In this document: in pieces, positions 10,464-24,200 of the stretch
How the letters are laid out: the number at the start of each line of letters is the position of its first letter
Position numbering within the stretch: position 1 is the first letter of the stretch
Assembly: GCA_030704615.1 (NCBI GenBank)
Contig: CM060731.1
Span: 25,916,001-25,980,000, forward strand
DNA: 64,000 nt
From: Takakia lepidozioides
Lineage: Eukaryota; Streptophyta; Takakiopsida; Takakiales; Takakiaceae
Reading direction: 5' to 3'
Made by a program: the position numbers and the translations under genes
Notes under the pieces: generated by a model
What the model was told of the DNA's origin: nothing
Database searches by the model: none
The model's input: only the letters and a program-made list of their open reading frames with translations

Positions 10464-13400
10464 TTAATATGGTACACTTATGGTGTCAAGAATGCACCTT
10501 GGAATAGCAATTTCAAAAGGAAAGGAGATAACAACATCCGAGGACACAACTGGTGGAATGTGGTCCTTTTTCTCATTCACAAACTGCAACACCTGCAGCA
10601 GCACATCCCGAAGTGCAGCCTCCAGCACTGCATGCCGCCGCTGCCTTTCATCCATCATAACTTCTGCAAATCCCCCTTTCAATGTCAAAAGAATAAGTCG
10701 AATAATAACCCTCCTCAAAGAATGATGTTACGAAAGCACTTGTGCTAGCCGAGGACCACAATCACTTTGGCTTGGGAGACCCAGGAGGGGTGGCACAGCA
10801 AAGAGAAAAGAAGAGACAAAAGCCAGCTCCACTTAGGAGGCTGGACCTCTAGATAAGAACAAACCTGAAAGTTCCTACACAGTACAGGGGGGGCTACAAA
10901 CCTGCAGAGTCGCCAGTCTGAGTACGATCATAAAAAGGCTTAGAGTGAAGAGGTACAGGAGGTACAACATGGAGCTGAATACACCATTGCTCCCAATACA
11001 AGCGCTCAACCTTGCTGCTGAACCATGCCATTTGTTTGTTTCTTGTTTCATAGAAGGATAGACACACCTGTGTCACAGTATTGCAGTCTATCAAATAGAG
11101 GAAGAAGTATGCCAGGCAAAGACTTGTGTGATGAGTGCCTTATTCACCTGCAAGGGCTAGCTCCCCATGTGTAGACAAAAATAACCCTTTAGGATAATGG
11201 GCAAAAGTTATGGCAGCCCTGTCTGATTTACAAGGATCCTGTGGCACAACTAAAGTTGTTGTGTTCAATTTCTTTGATGTTTCATGTAATCCAGTAAGTA
11301 CTGGTTACCCGAGCCATCTACACAAGCAACTCCGTTCAGTAAGAGGAAAAAATGACAGTGAGGAAGAACGAGGACAAACATGCATAAGCATGAAGAATGA
11401 AGAATGAAGGAAGAATGGAGGGACAAACATCCATAAGCATGCTGACCAAAGGTGTTTTGAAAGCATGAAAGCAGACCTGGGATTTCTTATTTGGATGTTT
11501 TTCCACCCAGGTCAGGAAAAGGTCAATCTTCTCCTCAATCTTCTTCTCAATGGCTTCATCCCCACACTGTACCTGGTAATTTCAATAATTACAGTCATCA
11601 TCAGCGAAATGGTTGCAAAACATCACTACCCAACCTGCAGCTCATCCCTCCTCCTACCCCTATGGTCATCCCTTTTCCCCTCTTTCTTTCCTCTTTCTCC
11701 AAACTGAGCACAGGGCTACAGGGCACTCAGGCACAGATGTACCCTTGACTGACTGTCCCTTTCCCTCCAACAATAATAGGATATTAGAGAAAATCTAGAA
11801 AACTGGTAAATTAGGCATTATGTACCACATTAAGTTCTACTACTGGGGAAGACTTCCATGGGCTATTGCCACAAGGTGATGGCAAGCGGAGTCATGAGTA
11901 TACCTCCAATCCAGGCACAGAGTATATCAACCCAATGCTACTGCAAACACAAGTCTAAAGAGTATAATTCTCTCCATCAGTTTTCCATCTCAGCTTTTTC
12001 TTATTTCCTTTCTCTCAGTTTAAACCTGCCCCTATCTTTGGGACTGTACCCTCTTTCAGACTAGAAATTACACCCTCAAATTCCCTGCATATGCGGTAAG
12101 AGGACAGGCACCGACATAGGTGATTTCGAAAAGCTCGGAATCGATGTCACGTGGCCGCACCAATCCCAGGGCTCTGTTGAACATAATTGTGTGCAAGATG
12201 CCTGCAATTCAATAATTTTCGTCCAAATTACATTATGTTTATACCAACAGGCACTTCTTCTCCTCTGCCAAGGGAATAAAGTAAAGCCTACCTACAGTCG
12301 ATACTGCATTTACGTGCTTGAATTTAGCCAGCCCCACATACTGCCCCTCAATCTCTGGCTTTTTTGGCATAAGAAGTCCATCAAGGCGCATATTACCTCA
12401 CTGGGCAGACTGCACTATCTCTGATCCACTTTCTAACTTCAAGAATAGATCTCCAAACGTAGGTCACAAAGCTTTTGACTATGGTATAACAAGTGTCATG
12501 CCAGTTGCCAAAAGAAAACAATCATAGCTCTCCCTCTCTCTCCACAGAATTGACTGCTTCAAAATGGTAATGTCAAACTGTGTCCTGTGTCTAACTTTGT
12601 CTTAAAAGATACCCAGGAAACTAGACAAATGGAAGGAAGAAAAGACAAGTACATCAACATACATCGCAGGACCTCCCTTATTTGATAATGATCCACTTCC
12701 TGCATACCCCAAAAATACCCTCATCAAATCACTTAAGTCTCCACTGACCCACATGCTCAGCAAGGCTCCCTACATGTAAACAAGAGTCGCGCAGGATGGC
12801 ATCTGCTGACTGAGGAGAGAAGAAAAGCCTACAGAAGTGTACTCATGATACTTTGTGTGAGCAGACCAAAAGTTAGACCCCAATAGGGCCAGGGCTTTGG
12901 GATCGGCCTCTAGAAAAGCCTACAGAGACAGATACTAACAGAAAATCAGATGTCTCGGTCAACTAACCAATAGAGGTAGGCACTCTCTAAACATCACTGA
13001 CAGAGTGACGACTATTTGCCATGTCAATATGGGCTCTGAAAGTAACTGAGAATAAGCTCAGAGCAGTGTGACTTGAGTAGAATTGGGGGAAAGAGAAATG
13101 AAAGAACGAGAGAGAATCAGAGAAAGAGAGCTTGACCCTGTCAGGATGTATTGCTTACTGTTGACATTTAGTTCAAATTTCAGGATGGTGGGATATTATC
13201 TGGGTCCTCATCCGCTTGCCTGGCAAGTGGTGGCTAAAAAAGAAGGATGTCCCTGACCACCTATCCAAGGGTAGACATATTCAAAGCCCACTTGCAGGAC
13301 GAGCCGGACTTTGTTGTAGGGCATTTCTTTCCGTGAGATGGCCACTGTGTTTGGTGTCAATGGCCCAAACCACAAAGTAGGTAAATTTGACAATGGATCA

Positions 13401-13997
13401 CCCGCGAATCTGAACCCAGCACTTGGAATGTCGCTCCAGTGCCTGCTCTCTCGAAAATCCGTACGAATGCAAAACGCGCCATTCCAGAGAAATATTGTAC
13501 GAATTGACAGTTCCAGTAACTATAGTCCCTCTGGATTCTAGTCCTCCTAGGGTTTAACACACTCAGGTATGAAAATCATCCCCAGTGTATCGATGCGCTG
13601 GTGAACATTCTCCAGGGATCCAAATAAGATAATTCACTGTGGTTCAAATGCTCGCATGACATCATACCGAAAAGAATGAAATTTGTCGGACGCGCATGTG
13701 ACACATTGGGAGATTACTGGCAGTATAGTCACGACACTATATTTCAATTCCGAAAAAGAATAAAAGCATGGACCAAATCCGAACGATACTGCTGATGAGA
13801 CAAGGAGACGCAATTTCAACGCAAACCCACACCGCACCAAAAACAAATAGCCCAAATTACGTTCAAACAATACAAATAAGATAACAGCTCAAAATCCCGG
13901 CGAAGGACAGTGTTTTCAAGAGCAAACACAGGACAGTACAGAAAGACCAGGGGAGATGTCTTACAAGTTCCTTGAGATAGAACACTTCACAATTCAT
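10464..13997 (-). CDS. ATG101: Autophagy-related protein 101 (six exons)
   Basis: Minus-strand gene. Exons: 13997-13965, 12699-12663, 12201-12116, 11572-11477, 11067-10902, 10663-10464. They join in phase to 618 nt, about 205 aa, close to the usual ATG101 length. Peptide landmarks in order are MNCEVFYLKEL, EVDHYQIREVLR, ILHTIMFNRALGLVRPRDID, VQCGDEAIEKKIEEKID, FLTWVEKHPNKKSQ, VERLYWEQWCIQLHV, and FVNEKKDHIPP with FPFEIAIP. ATG101 is a single HORMA-domain protein that binds ATG13 in the ATG1/ULK kinase complex and starts autophagosome formation in the cytosol. The W-F pair in MAWFSSK (about residues 99-100) fits the WF finger that recruits downstream factors in other eukaryotes. Third-exon donor GT at 12115 is weak (GTCGGT); an alternative GT four bases downstream would break phase. 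The short tail after the FPFEIAIP block (CILDTISVPY) is lineage-specific. Divergent from GCP6. Confidence 0.9.
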
Positions 13998-14283
13998 GGC
14001 AACTTGAAATATTTCTCAACCCCCACACCCTGCTTCCTTCCCAACAAGACGACGGTTGCGTCCAGAGAACGAAAATGAGGAAACCCGAAGAAGAAGAAGA
14101 GTAACTGAGGAGAAGGGACTCACATAACCATCGAGGGGTTTTTGTCGAGGCCAGCATCCACCGGTACCAGCCAGTCACCATCTTCTTCTCACCCTTTTCC
14201 AAACCGGGCAATCCCGGTGAAACTAACGGGCTACCGGCTTTGCTGGTCGCGTCGAAAACTTTTTGAAGTGCTGCTTGCTTCAT
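13987..14283 (-). other. Upstream ORF overlapping the ATG101 start codon
   Basis: A 98-codon ORF on the ATG101 strand runs from ATG 14283 and stops at 13987, overlapping the ATG101 start (13997) in another frame. Its first half, MKQAALQKVFDATSK to TKTPRWL, looks coding-like. A good splice donor (GTGAGT) follows at about 14126, so the real leader may be spliced. It could be an upstream ORF lowering ATG101 translation, the first exon of an unrecognised alternative transcript, or chance. I do not recognise the peptide. Confidence 0.35.
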
Positions 14284-15204
14284 TCGTCAACAGGACCATC
14301 CGGTTCATCCAGTTTTAGCGGCAAACATTCATCCGTATCAGGTGGTCATCTCTCCCGCCCTAATTCATACGTATCGCCATAGCTGAGATGCTGAAGCTTT
14401 CCGCGTTGAACTTTCCAGCTCTGGATTTATCACACAAGGACGGATTTGATACTGCATAATATATTATGCAGAGACGCAGTATCATATATATTTTGGAAGA
14501 ATTTTCTTCGAGATTCAGAAATGATGTTTGAAGTGAGTTTGATTTCTGATGTATGCAAGAACAGAGAGAAAGAGAGAGAAAAACTTAGGTCCCTGTCGTA
14601 GGTGGGAGGAATTTTCAAGATTACCTCTACCATAGTTGTGGACCTAATAGCTGATGGAAATTGCACGATACAAGGAAAAGAAAAGACAGCAACGAGGAAA
14701 AGGGACAGAAGGAGCAAGCAATAGGCAGCAGAGCGGGCGCTTTCACCTGATACCAATTACCCTGACAAGAGGGATTGCGACATTTTTCAGAATTCATACG
14801 CTTGCCGGACTTCCACAAGTTGGACGGTGTGAAGTTTCTTGTTTCAAACGCACCGTGGATGGTGATTGAGCAAAGAATGGGGCTTGTAATGAAAATTTTC
14901 CAGTGGACACTGAGGAATATTTGAGTTCAACCGATTAGGTGTGGCAGTTGAGCTGATTTATAGATGCTAGGACAGGGTAATGATAATTTTTGCGGGAATG
15001 GCATACTGCATTTGAGACGGGAAATTCACGAGGCGGCTCTACTGCTCACAGAGATCAGAGTGCAGTCAGGACTGGAATCTGGCAAAGTACAAACAATGTT
15101 TTCTATTTGTGTGACGGCAGAAATGAGCACAATACACATGTCGCTTACTTGTTTCGCAGAGTGTTTAGGAGGATAAGATCTTAGCAACCAACAACTGAGA
15201 AGCT
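14284..15204. promoter_or_regulatory. Shared intergenic region between divergent ATG101 and GCP6
   Basis: About 0.9 kb separates the two divergent genes' leaders, so both promoters should lie here. There is a purine-rich/pyrimidine-rich tract at about 14560-14590 and 14680-14720 (AGAGAGAAAGAGAGAG type), common in plant core promoters. No discrete operator could be assigned. Confidence 0.4.
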
Positions 15205-18200
15205 ATGGAGACAGAGGATAGAAACTACCGGCTACGGCTGGGGTTTCCTGAACTCTCGCAGCCATACCTGGGAAACTGGCTGACCCCAATCAACAGGGGA
15301 CAATCGCTCTCCATTCTCGGTGATGGGGTCGCTGCTGGAATGGATCAGCTTTTCCTTGGAAATTGGATATCAGGCGGTGACAAGAGCGTCTCACACACTT
15401 TTACTGGAGCGCCAGTAACCTTCTCCAGTGCCAGTCACTTTGTAAAGAGTAATGGCAGCAGTAAGAGCGATTTCTATATGGGGCAGAATCCAATACTCCA
15501 CGAGGGCACCGAGCAGAATGGCTTCGCAAATCTCAGGTATTTTCAACGAATTCATACTCTTTTTTTATCCTCATGATGGAATCCATTTGTTGCTTTCACC
15601 CCAGGGGATTTCATGTACAGTTATGAATCTCTTATGCACGATCTTCGGAAAATCAAACTTGTAGACTAAATTGGCTTCAGAAGTAACATGGTATAAGCCA
15701 ACCCCAGAACAAACCCCTTATTTCTGGACCTCTTAAAGGAATCCTCAGCTGTGCACAGACTGGCCTAAAGATCCAGTTCTGTATCTGTACCTGTACCTGA
15801 TGAAGAAGACCTCAAGTCCAATCAATGTTAGTTGATGCGTCCTGGGCACAACATTGGCTTCCTACCTTGCCAGGGGGTTCGCTGCAAAGCCTGAAAATTT
15901 AAACCTGGTTAGCAGAAGTCTGGCCTGATTAGAATTTCAGTCTTAAAGACCAGATTGTCATATACACACACTCAAATCCATGACTGGCAAGTTGAAATTT
16001 GCAAATGTTTTTGCAGCACTGTACCTGCCTCAATGTAACGAACATGTGGCTCATGCAGCTTGTCACACTGCCATTCATACCGATCACAGAACAGACAGAA
16101 TACTCGCCCTGCCTAGCACAGATCAGATGAAAGGAGCAGCATTAATACTGTATGAACCAGGGAGAAATGAAATGATATTTTATAGAAATGAAATGAAATG
16201 GTACTTTATAACATCCGTGAAAAGCTCAAAGAGCTTATGGGACAAAATGGAACAAAAACAAGAGAGAGGAGACAAAACCAATGTCAAAAACCAGCCCAAA
16301 AGCAACTACTGCTCAAGGGATTGCCTAAGGGTCAAGGCCTCGTGCAGGTAAGCTGCCAAGCATTTCTGATCCTCATAATGGAAGACTTCAGTGACAGATT
16401 GAGTCCCACGGAATAGACAGTGGAATCTCCAATGGATCTCATGGTACGGAGGGCAATGAAAGAAGAAGTGTTCTTCAGTTTCAATTCTGGTTGTGCCCGG
16501 TGCAAGTTGGGCATAGGCCGTCCTCCCATTGCAGGTTTTCCCATCTGCCAGTCTATCCCTAGATTGTGGGAGCCCACCCTGAACCGCCCTAGTGCCCTCA
16601 GGTGGGAAGGAGATAAAGGCGCTGATAGAAAGAAAGCATTTGCAAAACTGCATCCAGTTCTGGATTTTCAAAGAGCTGAAGGGATAAAGAAATAGGAAAA
16701 TAAGGATATAATAGTGGGGTCCCCAACAACCAGAGAGAAAGTTGAGACAGAAAGAAAGTATGCCCATGGGAGGCAGAGGACCTGTGGGACACAATAAAAG
16801 TGCAAGAGGAGAAAGAGAGAGACACTTATTTGTTTGCAGAAAGCCCACATAGCCATGGAACTTGGTAGAACCAGAAGGGGGAACTAGACAGTGAGTTAAA
16901 AAACTCAAATGTTTCTTAGATGCAGAATGCTTCATGAAGGTAAGCTGCTAAACCTTCACATGGCAATCTCTGAAGGAAGAAGACAGGAAGAAAGAAAAAA
17001 GGATGGAGAGAAACATCTTATCTAGCCTATGGTTTTTCTCCAGAGGGATGTAACCCTGCGTCACTGTCCAGGTTTTCTCAGCAGTATTCAAAAGCAGGAG
17101 ATGGTGAAAGCCTCTCTGATCCAAAGGACACGGGAGAGGAGGTGGCCTCAGCAGAAAAGAAATTTCTGTCTGATTTGTGGCTACAGGTTGGGAGGATGCC
17201 AGCTCAGCGTCCAAGGTTGCGGCAGTGGGAGCTTTGCCATGAGCTGGAAGGCATGCTGCAAGAGATGCTATTGCCTGAAGTTGTGGACAAGATTCAGCTC
17301 GGAAGAAGGATATGGCAGAATGGAGCACTTCTTTCAGATATGACTGGTTTTGACCAGGATTCGAGCTTCTGTTCTCAATCAAACTCAAGAAACATTATGG
17401 TGAGTTCCATTATTCGAAATGGTTGAAATTTACTTGTTTCTATTAAATCTGACCCACGACAGCACCTTGAAAGAAAGTACGATCGTAAAAGAAGAAGCTT
17501 TACATCAACAGAGTGATTCTACCAATAACCCTGCAAGGAGGCTGAGTTTTGGTAATTGATTCCACCATATTACTGAAGAATATTTATATGGATGTCTACA
17601 ATTAAGATATTCCTTGGGACTTCGAAGATACATGGCAACAAATTAGCTCAATCTAGGATGGTTCAAAGTGTTGATTATCTGAGTCATGGGACTATCTACC
17701 TGTTCGACTTGCAAAGTCTTCCTGTTATGGTATCTTGCTGTCATCATTCATGATGTCTATGACCTTGTGTGTAAGTTTCTTGACTTTCTGCAATAGGATC
17801 TTCTGTTCTGGTTAGTTCATTTGATTGGGTCTGGAATCTTCAATAAAAGGGCTCTAAACTGGCCACCACTAGTAACATTAGTCAACGGATGGATTCACTT
17901 TGGTTTTGAAGTCCGCTATTTTATCCTGGAGTGTCCCCTTGACTCTGGTTGTATTTCTATGTTTCTCTACCTTGCTGCACGTTTGACTTTCATAGTTCTA
18001 AAGGCTCGTTTCATTTTAGGAACTTGATCTGGTGAGGGATGCTCTCTATGCTCTGCAAGGCATCCCGACAGCTGTTACTCGATTGGAGCAGCTTTCTGCC
18101 ATTTTCTCTGGTACAGCGGCGGACCGAAGCTCCCACAACCTTCGGACGCTGTGGTTGCGGTCTTCGAGTATGACTGCTCTAGGAAAAGTTCTTGCAGAGT

Positions 18201-21200
18201 TTGCTAGGGCAGGGCGCCTGGCATGCCAACTTGAGGCATTTGTCACCTTCTTTCTGGATGCTGATAACAGGGAAAAAGCTGCTTTGTCACTGAGGGCTGA
18301 TGGGAGGCGGGGATTGCAAGGATCGAAGAGAAGGAAGAGAAAGCGACGCAACTCCAAGTCCAGTTTGGGAATGCCTGAGATTGAGAATCAGCTGGGTACG
18401 ATTTCAGAAACTCAAGAAAATCGAGGACTGGGGTCAGGAGTGTCACCTCACTGTCTTGTGAATCAAGCTTTTGCAGCAGCAGTGAGGACCATCATACAGG
18501 GGAAAGTGGCCGCACTCAACACACTGGGGGCTTCTGTCTCTCATCGCAGGCAGACTGAAGATGTTGGGGTAGCTGACAGCCATTTTATGCAGATGCCAGA
18601 TGAGTTGCTGGAGAAGGATCCGGGCTTGGTGATTGGCTTTGGATGTGGGGACATTACCCTCCTGGAGTTGTACTTGCACACTCACAGACTAAGAGAGCAA
18701 TTGCAGGCCCTCGCAGCTGTGTGCATGATTCAAGAAAGAGCTTTCTCTGATAGCAATGATGGTAATTGGTTGAGGTCGAAGAACATGGCAGAGAATGAGG
18801 GTGAAGGTGGAAGAGGGATTGGGTTTGGGAAGGGGTCAGTGTCAACAACTGGTGGTAGATTTTCTGCAGTTGGCAGCAAATTTGAAGCTTTTCCAAGAGG
18901 AGCAGAGTTGCTGACTTACCTGTACAACAAGTTGTCGGTAAGTTGTTTAAGGCTCTTAGTGAGACTAGTGAAGCATGGTAGGTTTCAAATGATGTGGTTG
19001 TGATGATGGGATGACCTGGAAGTGGCAGCGTCAGTTGTAATAGTAATCTTCTCACTAATGAGACATACTGGTACTCCAAGTCAAGTATTAGTAGGGAGAC
19101 ATGCTCTGAGCAGCTGTCCGTCCTGTGGTATTGACTTAGCCCGGCATGACACATGCACTCTATGGCGATTGAAGTCTTGCTCATGAAGGTTTTATCTGCA
19201 GACCTTGCAAACTCATAATCTCTGAAGTGCCCTTGACATCCAGAGCACAATTGCTGCGATCCAAAATGTCAGTCACCCGTTTGGAATAATTAAATTGGAT
19301 CCACCAGCCTCACTCCATTTCTCAATCTCAGCCGATAGGATCTTTGCATTCTCTAACAGCCTTCTAGGGTTGTGTTCCAGTGGCCAAACACGGTAAGTGC
19401 TCACAATATTTGGTTTCACCTGAAGTGTCCTCAACGATGCCAACTTGGCAGAAGACTTGGTTATCAATACTTCATCTCTTAGTTAGTAATCAACAACTTC
19501 AGGCTCTCCTGATAGTAAGGGCACGATTGGTTTTGCTTGCAGGAGGCAGACCCTCTCCATCTGGAGCTGCTACGCTTTTTGTTTGAGCGTGCATGTCAAC
19601 CTTACACAGGCTTTATTCGGTTGTGGCTCTATCATGCCACTGTACAGGATCCATACCAGGAGTTCATTGTGAAACCTTCCCATGGCATTGGCTTACAACC
19701 TTCCTCCTCCAGTACTCTTGGGAAAATTGTTGACCAAGCTGCTCTGTCAAGCTTCCAGGTATGTCCGTAGGTGGCTGCCATGGTTGCAGAAAGAGGAAGT
19801 CAGACCATTGCTGAAATAAACTGGCAGATTGATCATTGCTGTAGCACATTTTACCTTGGCAAGTACAGTTATGTAGTTTATTGACTGCATATGCAGGTCC
19901 GCCAAGGGGTCTCAGTTCCAAGTTTCCTGGAAGATGTCTGCAATCCACTTCTTCGGGCTGGCCAGCAACTTCAGGTGCTGTTAAAACTGCTTGAAACTCG
20001 ACAGTTTGCCCCCCATGTGGCCAACTTCCCTATAGCACCTACGAATGGGTCACAAGGATCCCCTTCAAATATTGGGTCAGACTTTCTAAATGATGAGAGC
20101 TCCGTGCCAGCTCCAGTACTTCATTTCAACAAGCACAAACTCCAAAGATGTGTGCAGCAAAGGGAAAAACGAAGTCAAATCATGAAGAAGCGGTTTGATC
20201 GCTTGTTTGCCCAACTAGCCAGCTCGCATATGCCAGAGAAAGATGAAGGTGGGAGGCTTCAAACGGAGCAGGAACTTGTAAGTTCTTCTTTTCTTTAAGA
20301 ATTCAAAACATTGGTTTGGCATGACAAGCTTTGGCTTATTCGAAGAATCGTTGATGTAGTCAACATTGTGCTTGGAGCAGGTCACTAGGTGCTTGAAGCT
20401 CTTTTTGGAGATTTCTGCTTGGACAACAGCAGTGAGCAAATGTTTAGCTGATGTTATAGAGTCTAACCCTGAAAGGAGGCAGTACCTGCAAGTATAAGAG
20501 GCTCTTATTTACGCTGGCTTCGGCGAGAGTCTTCTATCTTTAATCAATGTGCCCATGCACATTCTGGAACTTGCACAGATTCCACCTCTAGTGATCAACA
20601 GTCTTCGGCATAAAGTCAGAGAGGAATTGGCATCACCCAGGGGCACTATTCTGGAAAGACCACCCAAAGCCAAGTCACAACTGGCTGCTGTGAGTTTGTG
20701 AGTCCTGGCCCTGCCTTCACTAACCTCAGCTGCTGTACGATAGTTAACACACTACAGAAGGGTGGAAGAATAAGATGCTGAGAGAAAGAAAGAAATGAAC
20801 TTTATAACAAGAGAGTAATAGTGTTCGAATATGCTTACTTTCTGTAACAATCAATTAGTGTTGAGAAACTGAAAAGGGGCTGACAGAAGTTTATGATGGG
20901 GATGCATACTCCATAGTCCATTCTTGATTAGTGTTTCTATTATATACACCAAGACGACCTTCAAGAGACCCTTTGCCTAGTCAAAGCTGATTGTTGCTTT
21001 AAAGCACAAGATTGTGAAGATGCAGTTCAGAAGTTTTTCTAGAGTGGTCAATTCCAATCTTGTGTTTTCTTGCAGGTTAACAGCAAAATCAAGGGAGGAT
21101 CAGCCACGGACCAATGAAGAAGAAAGGGCAGTTCCCCACAAGGAACTTGAGGTCATTCAGCAAATTACTGAGCATTCTAGCATACCACCAGCTTCTAAGG

Positions 21201-24200
21201 AATTAAAGCCGAGGAAAACATGGCATTCAAACACTGATTTTCAGTTGTCTGAGCGCTTGGATTTCAAGGCCAAAACATCATTGATATCCGACTACCAAAG
21301 GGGCACAAGTTGGCCCATATGGGGGCTCCCAGCCAACCCCTTTCTTCTCTCCCTCAATAGGAATGATACTTCCTCTCATGCTTACACACATGCAGTTTTT
21401 CATTGGAAAGATCGCCACTGGGACATAGCGGTGCACTGGGGAGATCCAATGCGCATGTCTTCTTCTGGGGCCTTCGGCTTGGAGGGATTGGAGGAGAAAT
21501 ATGTGGGAAATCAGCGAGCTCCAATATGTAACCAGAGGGCAGTGGCAGTAGAGCCCGAATGGTTTACAAGCTTGGAGCAATCGTTTCAAGGCCAACTCTT
21601 TCGGGGATTGGATGAACAGATATTGCAGGAACAATTTTATAGTCTGGGAATTCAATTTGAAAGGGAGGAAAGAGTCCATTGGAGCTCTTACGATAGTGGC
21701 AGTCAAGCCTTGCAGAACAGCATTTGTATGGGAAGTTTTGACCCATCATTTGAAAGAAACACACGGAGAAGTTTACATCCACATCCAGGTAGGTTGTGCA
21801 ATCATCAACCTCCTGCCAAAAAATCTGCAAAGACATGAAGATAGTTTGTAGAGCAGTACAAATTTCAGTACATTGCTGAGTGATTTAACTCTAGTTCATT
21901 TACCCAACATCAATTGAACTTGTTTGTTTGATAGGAGGAGATGTGATGGAGATGGCCACTTTGGATGCGTTTGGAAACCCTTACTTTGTTGAGGAGGTTT
22001 TGTCACCACGGAAGCTAATAGAACCCAACTCATTGACCGCCAGTCAAGATAAATCAATTGCTGGTACGAACTTCGTCCAATCTAGAGAGCAACATGCCCA
22101 TCCATCTGCAGTGAATTTGCCCCAGACTGGCGGAAGTGGCATTTCTGGAATTTCACCTAAACAAAGAGTGGTACCTGGCACACCTTCCACCCAAAAAGAC
22201 TCACAATTGTTCTTCCACGGACAGGATGTTGCATCAGTGGATAATGAAAAGATAGAATCAACTGTGGAGACAGAAACGGTTGGTGCAGCTGAAAACGTAG
22301 AGCCTCCCTTAGTTGACTCACAACGCATTGGGACGGGTGCTACTTGGGAGACTTATCTTGGATTTGAGAGTGAGGTGCACCCGAGGAAGATATCTGAATC
22401 AGTATATGAAGCAGAATCATGTGAAGATGAGGAAGATAGCGATGAAGAGATCCCACTGGTGGTTGTGGTCGACAAATGTATAGTACAAGAAATCTTGTCG
22501 CAGTATCCTCATATGGATTTCTTTAAATATGAATAATCCAGGAAAGTCCTAATTCGTTGACATTGCAATCATTAGAGAGGATGAGATATTTCATTTGCTT
22601 ATTCAGGACTTGCTTTTTGTCTTTAAGAAGAAAAAGACAGAGGTGTGCTTACCTTCCGAATTAAATGTAATTTAAGAACCTTTGATCCTGTAATCTAAAC
22701 CACATATATGAAGTGATGAAGTAAGAGTGTCTTCTCTTAACCTGAACGTAGATATCAATGTGTCAGTATGTTCACAGTCCAGCTGTTGCAAGAGGGGCTA
22801 TGTCTCCAAGATCACTACACTGCATTGCGCCGCTACTATTTTATGGAAAGGGGCGATTGGGCAGAGTACTTTCTGACTGCCCTTTGTCAGCATGTGAGTT
22901 TGAGCTTTCCATCTAAGTGCAAGCCTTCTATATGTTCCATAGTTTCCACTTTCACAGTAAAATTATGAAACCTGGTACAGTATTTCAGGATGTGTTTGTA
23001 AGCAGTAAAAGTTTTTCCTTTTTGACAGACACTGTGGTTACAACCATGGATACCCCAGTGTGTCTGTATACTTGTTCCAACTTGTGCACCAATCTTTGTT
23101 GGCACTGCCATGGGCTGTCACGTAGTGTACCATCTTATTTCTGTAATTGAGCTCCACTTAGATCTAGGCGTCCCAGTTAGTGAAATATCAGTCCTTGTTA
23201 AGTTGACGCTGTGAGGGCTGAACCACACTGGTCCTCGACACAGATGGGAGATGGAATAGCAGTGAGTGATGTTGTAAGTCAATAACACACACTTTTGGTA
23301 GAGATGGGGTCCCTCAGGGGGCCAACCTCGACTACTAGAGGTGCAAGGTATGCTGGAGATGGCTCTGCAATGGTCTTCTTGTGAAGGAGATGAGTATGCA
23401 GAGAGACTACATGTGTTCATACAGAACACAAGTGAAACCAATCCCTCCTCGTTGTTGAGCTCAGTTCCTGGCTTTACTGGAAGATCCCGTGTTCTCGGCT
23501 CTCTTGTCAGTTGCAAGCGTAAGTTTGGTCTCAACTGGGGTTACCTGGGACACAGAGATCATCCTTTTTCTGTTTTTTCTCCCGAGTTTATGCAATCTTT
23601 TCCTTCTTATATCCAAAGCTCTTGGGGCTTCCTGTGGATTTTATGAATTTGGTTGTTCTTCTTTCTTTCTTTCTTTCTTGTCAGTTTCTCTTGTTGTTCT
23701 ACTTTGTCCTATGGCCATCTGAGCTCCCTGTGGATGTCTATAGTACTGTGAAGTGGTTGTACTCTGTCCCATGGGCCCTTGGGGCCCCATATGAGTGTTA
23801 TAAGGTTTCTTCATAAGCTCATCATTTCATTTCTAGTTTCCGGAATTTTGAAATAAAATGCTTTAGTTGTCGGCGAAACACATTCTTATTCTACTTGATT
23901 TTGCAGGGCTTGACGCATTTGACTTCATCAAGTTGGGCTACAAGGTGGAATGGCCTCTCAGTCTGGTCCTCACATCCAGTTCACTGAGTCTGTACAGCTC
24001 AATATTCTCCTTCTTGATGCGCACTAAGCTTACTGTGTATGCATTGGCCGAAATCTGGCGCTATCTTCAGGTTGGTGCTTGTTCCTCTAGCACAGCTTGC
24101 TTTCATTGGGTCAATACCACCTTTTGCTCAAATCAGTTCCCTCTTCAGTTGTTCTCTTTCTCATAAATGCGAGCAATATTAGCGGCAATTTGCTATTCAC

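Noticed and set aside
23656-23679. TTCT microsatellite in a GCP6 intron
   Set aside because: Real but ordinary simple repeat; not worth a separate entry.
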